A stretch of 6,751 nt of DNA, taken from the NCBI GenBank assembly GCA_034429675.1, contig DAOUFX010000352.1, positions 1-6,751 on the forward strand. Direction: 5' to 3'. Below are positions 5,256-6,751 of this stretch, piece after piece. Position 1 is the stretch's first letter. Each line of letters begins with the position of its first letter. This DNA comes from JAKQHY01 sp034429675. Its GTDB lineage: Bacteria; Chloroflexota; Anaerolineae; B4-G1; SLSP01. The notes beneath the pieces are model-generated. The model worked only from the letters and a program-made list of their open reading frames with translations, did not search any database and was not told where the DNA came from. Position numbers and translations under genes: made by a program.

Positions 5256-5885
5256 TTTCTTTTCTCCTTGAATGCCTGGCCGGCGTAAGGCCAGGAGCGC
5301 CAGGAGCAGAAATCCGCCGGCGCACATCCAGAATCCCCCTCCGGCGCGGATCGGGGCGGCGTGGAGGATTTGCAGCGCCGGGCGCAGGCGATTGAACGTG
5401 AGGATGCCCGGAATGAGGGTGAAGGCAAACCACGCCGGGGCGATCCAGCGGCGCGCGGCGCGCAGGACGGGCGCCAGCCATGCCAACAGCGGCGCGCCGA
5501 TCAGGGCGGCGATTCCCCACCAGAAGGGTATGTTCCAGCCGGGCGTATGCCACGCCGTGACGATGTACGGGTAGGGTGGGAGAGTCGCGACGGCCAGCGC
5601 CATTCCCATCAGCGCGCCGGCGGCGCGCCAGGGCCAGCGTGTTTCGGCCAGGATGAACGGCAATCCCAATGCCAGACCTATAAGCGGCAAGCGTAACGTG
5701 TAGAGATTGACCGTCAGCGCGCCGGTTTCGATCTCAGGCAGCGGTCGCAGCACGTCGAAGAGATCGTAGGCATTCCATGCCAGCGCGGCGCTTGGATGTG
5801 CGATCCACGGGCCGAAATATCCCACCAGGGCGATTCCCCAGGCGATCAGGCTGATGGCGGGTAGTGTAAACTTTTTAGCCTGCAA
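4977..5885 (-). CDS. Six-helix membrane protein with C-terminal protease-type accessory module
   Basis: Translation from TTG 5885 gives 302 residues. The first 200 hold six predicted helices (about 6-28, 60-80, 87-105, 118-142, 147-164, 183-200), with basic loops (KK, RWPWR, RAARR, RRP) alternating so that both ends face the cytoplasm. Between helices 1 and 2 is 'WNAYDLFDVLRPLPEI', a style I associate with Chloroflexota membrane proteins of unknown role. Residues 211-302 form a soluble module; 234-291 align without gaps to residues 25-82 of the downstream protease, about 22 of 58 identical. The TTG start is inferred: GAGGG, overlapping the lipoprotein stop TGA, lies four bases upstream. Upstream in-frame codons (to TTG 5963) lie within the lipoprotein gene. 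The join 'RRPGIQGEKKMHPEL' contains an internal start with its own ribosome binding site, so the two parts may have been separate genes that lost an intervening stop, or a stop may have been misread. Confidence 0.7.
   Translation of the reverse strand: MQAKKFTLPAISLIAWGIALVGYFGPWIAHPSAALAWNAYDLFDVLRPLPEIETGALTVNLYTLRLPLIGLALGLPFILAETRWPWRAAGALMGMALAVATLPPYPYIVTAWHTPGWNIPFWWGIAALIGAPLLAWLAPVLRAARRWIAPAWFAFTLIPGILTFNRLRPALQILHAAPIRAGGGFWMCAGGFLLLALLALRRPGIQGEKKMHPELAKVRAIKKKYEQTLLKKANVVSVGIGEHTQDNDPVQEITVVVGVTHKVPLEQLAARDRIPKTLDGIRVQVQVVGEIHIHDTQKAKSA
5264..5269 (-). promoter_or_regulatory. Internal ribosome binding site AAGGAG
   Basis: AAGGAG on the minus strand (5269-5264) stands exactly eight bases before the in-frame ATG at 5255. 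It is a stronger match and better spaced than most start sites in this window, including that of the gene that contains it. This is the main evidence that the C-terminal module is also, or only, translated separately. Confidence 0.65.
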
Positions 5886-5892
5886 GATTCCC

Positions 5893-6561
5893 TCACGGGA
5901 CAGATAATGTGACGTTATCGAATGCCACGGTGGTCGTCCCACCGCCGGAGACGGCGTCGGCAAAAATTGCTACCTGCCCGGCCTCGTCCAACGTGTCGTC
6001 CCTGGCCGTTGCGATCAGTTCTCCGTTGACGCTCAAGGTCAGTTGGTCGTCCTGGCAGGTGGCTTCCAACCGATTCGTGGTTTTACCGCTGTGGATGGCC
6101 GCGCTGGCGCCGGGGCCCATCAAGGGCAGGGCCGCGTCATTGACGACTCGTTGGATAAGATAGTAGCCATCGGCGCTGATGGCCAGCAGATAGTAATTGG
6201 ATTCGTCTTGCTGGCGACAGATCACGCCCATCCAATTGTTCATCGAACCTTGAACGTGGCGGACCGTGAGCGACATCTGTATGTCCCTATACTCCTGCCC
6301 GACGAGCGGCGAATAGACTGCGATATCTTTCCCCTTGTCTTCAAGGAAGAATTCCTCATTTTGGACGTATGCCGCGCCGGTTTCGATGTCGAATCGCGCC
6401 CAGCCGGAATTGGAGCGGTCGAAATCATCGAAGAGAAATTGGGATGACGGTGTAGCCGAGGGAATGGGCGGCGTCTCGGCTGTGGGAGTCGCGCTGCAAG
6501 CTGCCAAAAGAAGCATCATTCCTAGAGTCAGGTATTTGTATGATCGGTTGGAGGTGTCCAT
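5893..6561 (-). CDS. Lipoprotein with a LamG/concanavalin-like beta-sandwich domain
   Basis: This 222-residue protein has a classical lipoprotein signal peptide: basic start (NRSYKY), hydrophobic core 'LTLGMMLLLAA', and lipobox LAAC with the lipidated Cys at 22. A Ser/Pro/Thr-rich linker follows (about 23-40). The rest (42-222) reads as a secreted beta-sandwich: it opens with 'FDDFDRSNSGWARFD', has alternating strands with many Trp and Tyr, and closes with 'GGTTTVAFDNVTLSV', the pattern of LamG or DUF1080-like domains. Cys115 and Cys169 could form a disulfide. No catalytic residues are evident, so carbohydrate or surface binding is the most that can be suggested. ATG 6561 is chosen because GGGGAG lies four bases upstream and the signal peptide then has normal length; TTG 6573 would add four residues without a better site. 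The stop overlaps the next gene's ribosome binding site, so the two are probably co-transcribed. Confidence 0.82.
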   Translation of the reverse strand: MDTSNRSYKYLTLGMMLLLAACSATPTAETPPIPSATPSSQFLFDDFDRSNSGWARFDIETGAAYVQNEEFFLEDKGKDIAVYSPLVGQEYRDIQMSLTVRHVQGSMNNWMGVICRQQDESNYYLLAISADGYYLIQRVVNDAALPLMGPGASAAIHSGKTTNRLEATCQDDQLTLSVNGELIATARDDTLDEAGQVAIFADAVSGGGTTTVAFDNVTLSVP

Positions 6562-6592
6562 TTCGCTCCCCAAAAACTAGTTTACCGTCCAT

Positions 6593-6601
6593 TGTATATC
6601 A
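6593..6601 (-). promoter_or_regulatory. Possible extended -10 for the lipoprotein operon
   Basis: On the minus strand TGA followed by TATACA (6601-6593) resembles an extended -10 with four of six consensus bases. It would start transcription near 6586 and leave a leader of about 25 bases that includes the GGGGAG ribosome binding site. No convincing -35 box is visible. Between here and 6720 I see no gene or RNA structure on either strand. Confidence 0.35.
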
Positions 6602-6719
6602 TCTTTTCGTTGTGGCGAACGCCCGCCCGGTGGCTTTATGTGTGCCGGTATTTGCTCGCCATTGGTTTCCTGAGTAAAATTACAGAGGTTCCCAGGCAGG
6701 CCAAGAAATAAAGGTAAGT

Positions 6720-6751
6720 GTTTTCGCAGGCGGAGCCCCGCCTGCGAAAAA
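6720..6751. repeat. Palindrome: T-run, GC hairpin, A-run (element 3 of 3)
   Basis: TTTTCGCAGGCGG (6721-6733) pairs perfectly with CCGCCTGCGAAAA (6738-6750) around the loop AGCC, with a further A at the window edge; the element may continue beyond it. As in the palindrome at 1173-1214, the T-run is 5' and the A-run is 3' of the GC stem on both strands, the reverse of an intrinsic terminator. The stem differs from the other two elements but pairing is preserved. Confidence 0.75.

Overview
The window looks like a chromosomal stretch of a bacterium rich in G+C by eye. I would guess Chloroflexota, perhaps Anaerolineae-like. That guess is an inference from protein style, not from any marker gene. 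It rests on a lipoprotein with a Pro/Thr-rich linker and a LamG-like domain, a Nal1-type serine protease with its typical N-terminal domain, a six-helix membrane protein with a 'NAYDLFDVL' segment, several likely non-ATG starts, and a promoter suited to leaderless transcription. There are no rRNA, tRNA, transposase or CRISPR sequences, and no gene-free stretch exceeds about 260 bases.

Left part (1-1086): a small unidentified membrane protein on + (97-534) converges with an ECF-transporter substrate-binding (S) subunit on - (529-1086). Their stop codons overlap.

Middle (1087-3906): a 262-base divergent intergenic region separates the S gene from a + strand pair. The first gene of the pair encodes both ECF ATPases fused in one chain (EcfA1-EcfA2, 1349-3097). 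It overlaps by ATGA the gene for the transmembrane coupling protein EcfT (3094-3906). S, A-A and T together make a complete energy-coupling-factor importer for a vitamin-like micronutrient; the substrate cannot be read from the sequence.

Right part (3903-6561, all on -), in order of transcription: a lipoprotein (6561-5893); a six-helix membrane protein with a C-terminal soluble module (5885-4977), which also has a strong internal start that would give the 92-residue module alone (5255-4977); and a trypsin-fold serine protease (4910-3903). The soluble module aligns without gaps to the N-terminal domain of the protease next door, so a protease and a detached copy of its own accessory domain sit in one apparent operon. 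This is the most interesting protein-level signal.

The intergenic DNA also has structure. Three different tandem repeats with a 7-base period (39-73, 1112-1144, 4932-4969) each end 21-25 bases upstream of a start codon, just ahead of the ribosome binding site. Three GC-rich hairpins (1-24, 1173-1214, 6720-6751) share a layout. Where both flanks are visible they have T-runs on the 5' side and A-runs on the 3' side, the reverse of an intrinsic terminator, and their stem sequences differ while pairing is kept. In two places a hairpin, a heptad repeat, a ribosome binding site and a gene follow in that order.
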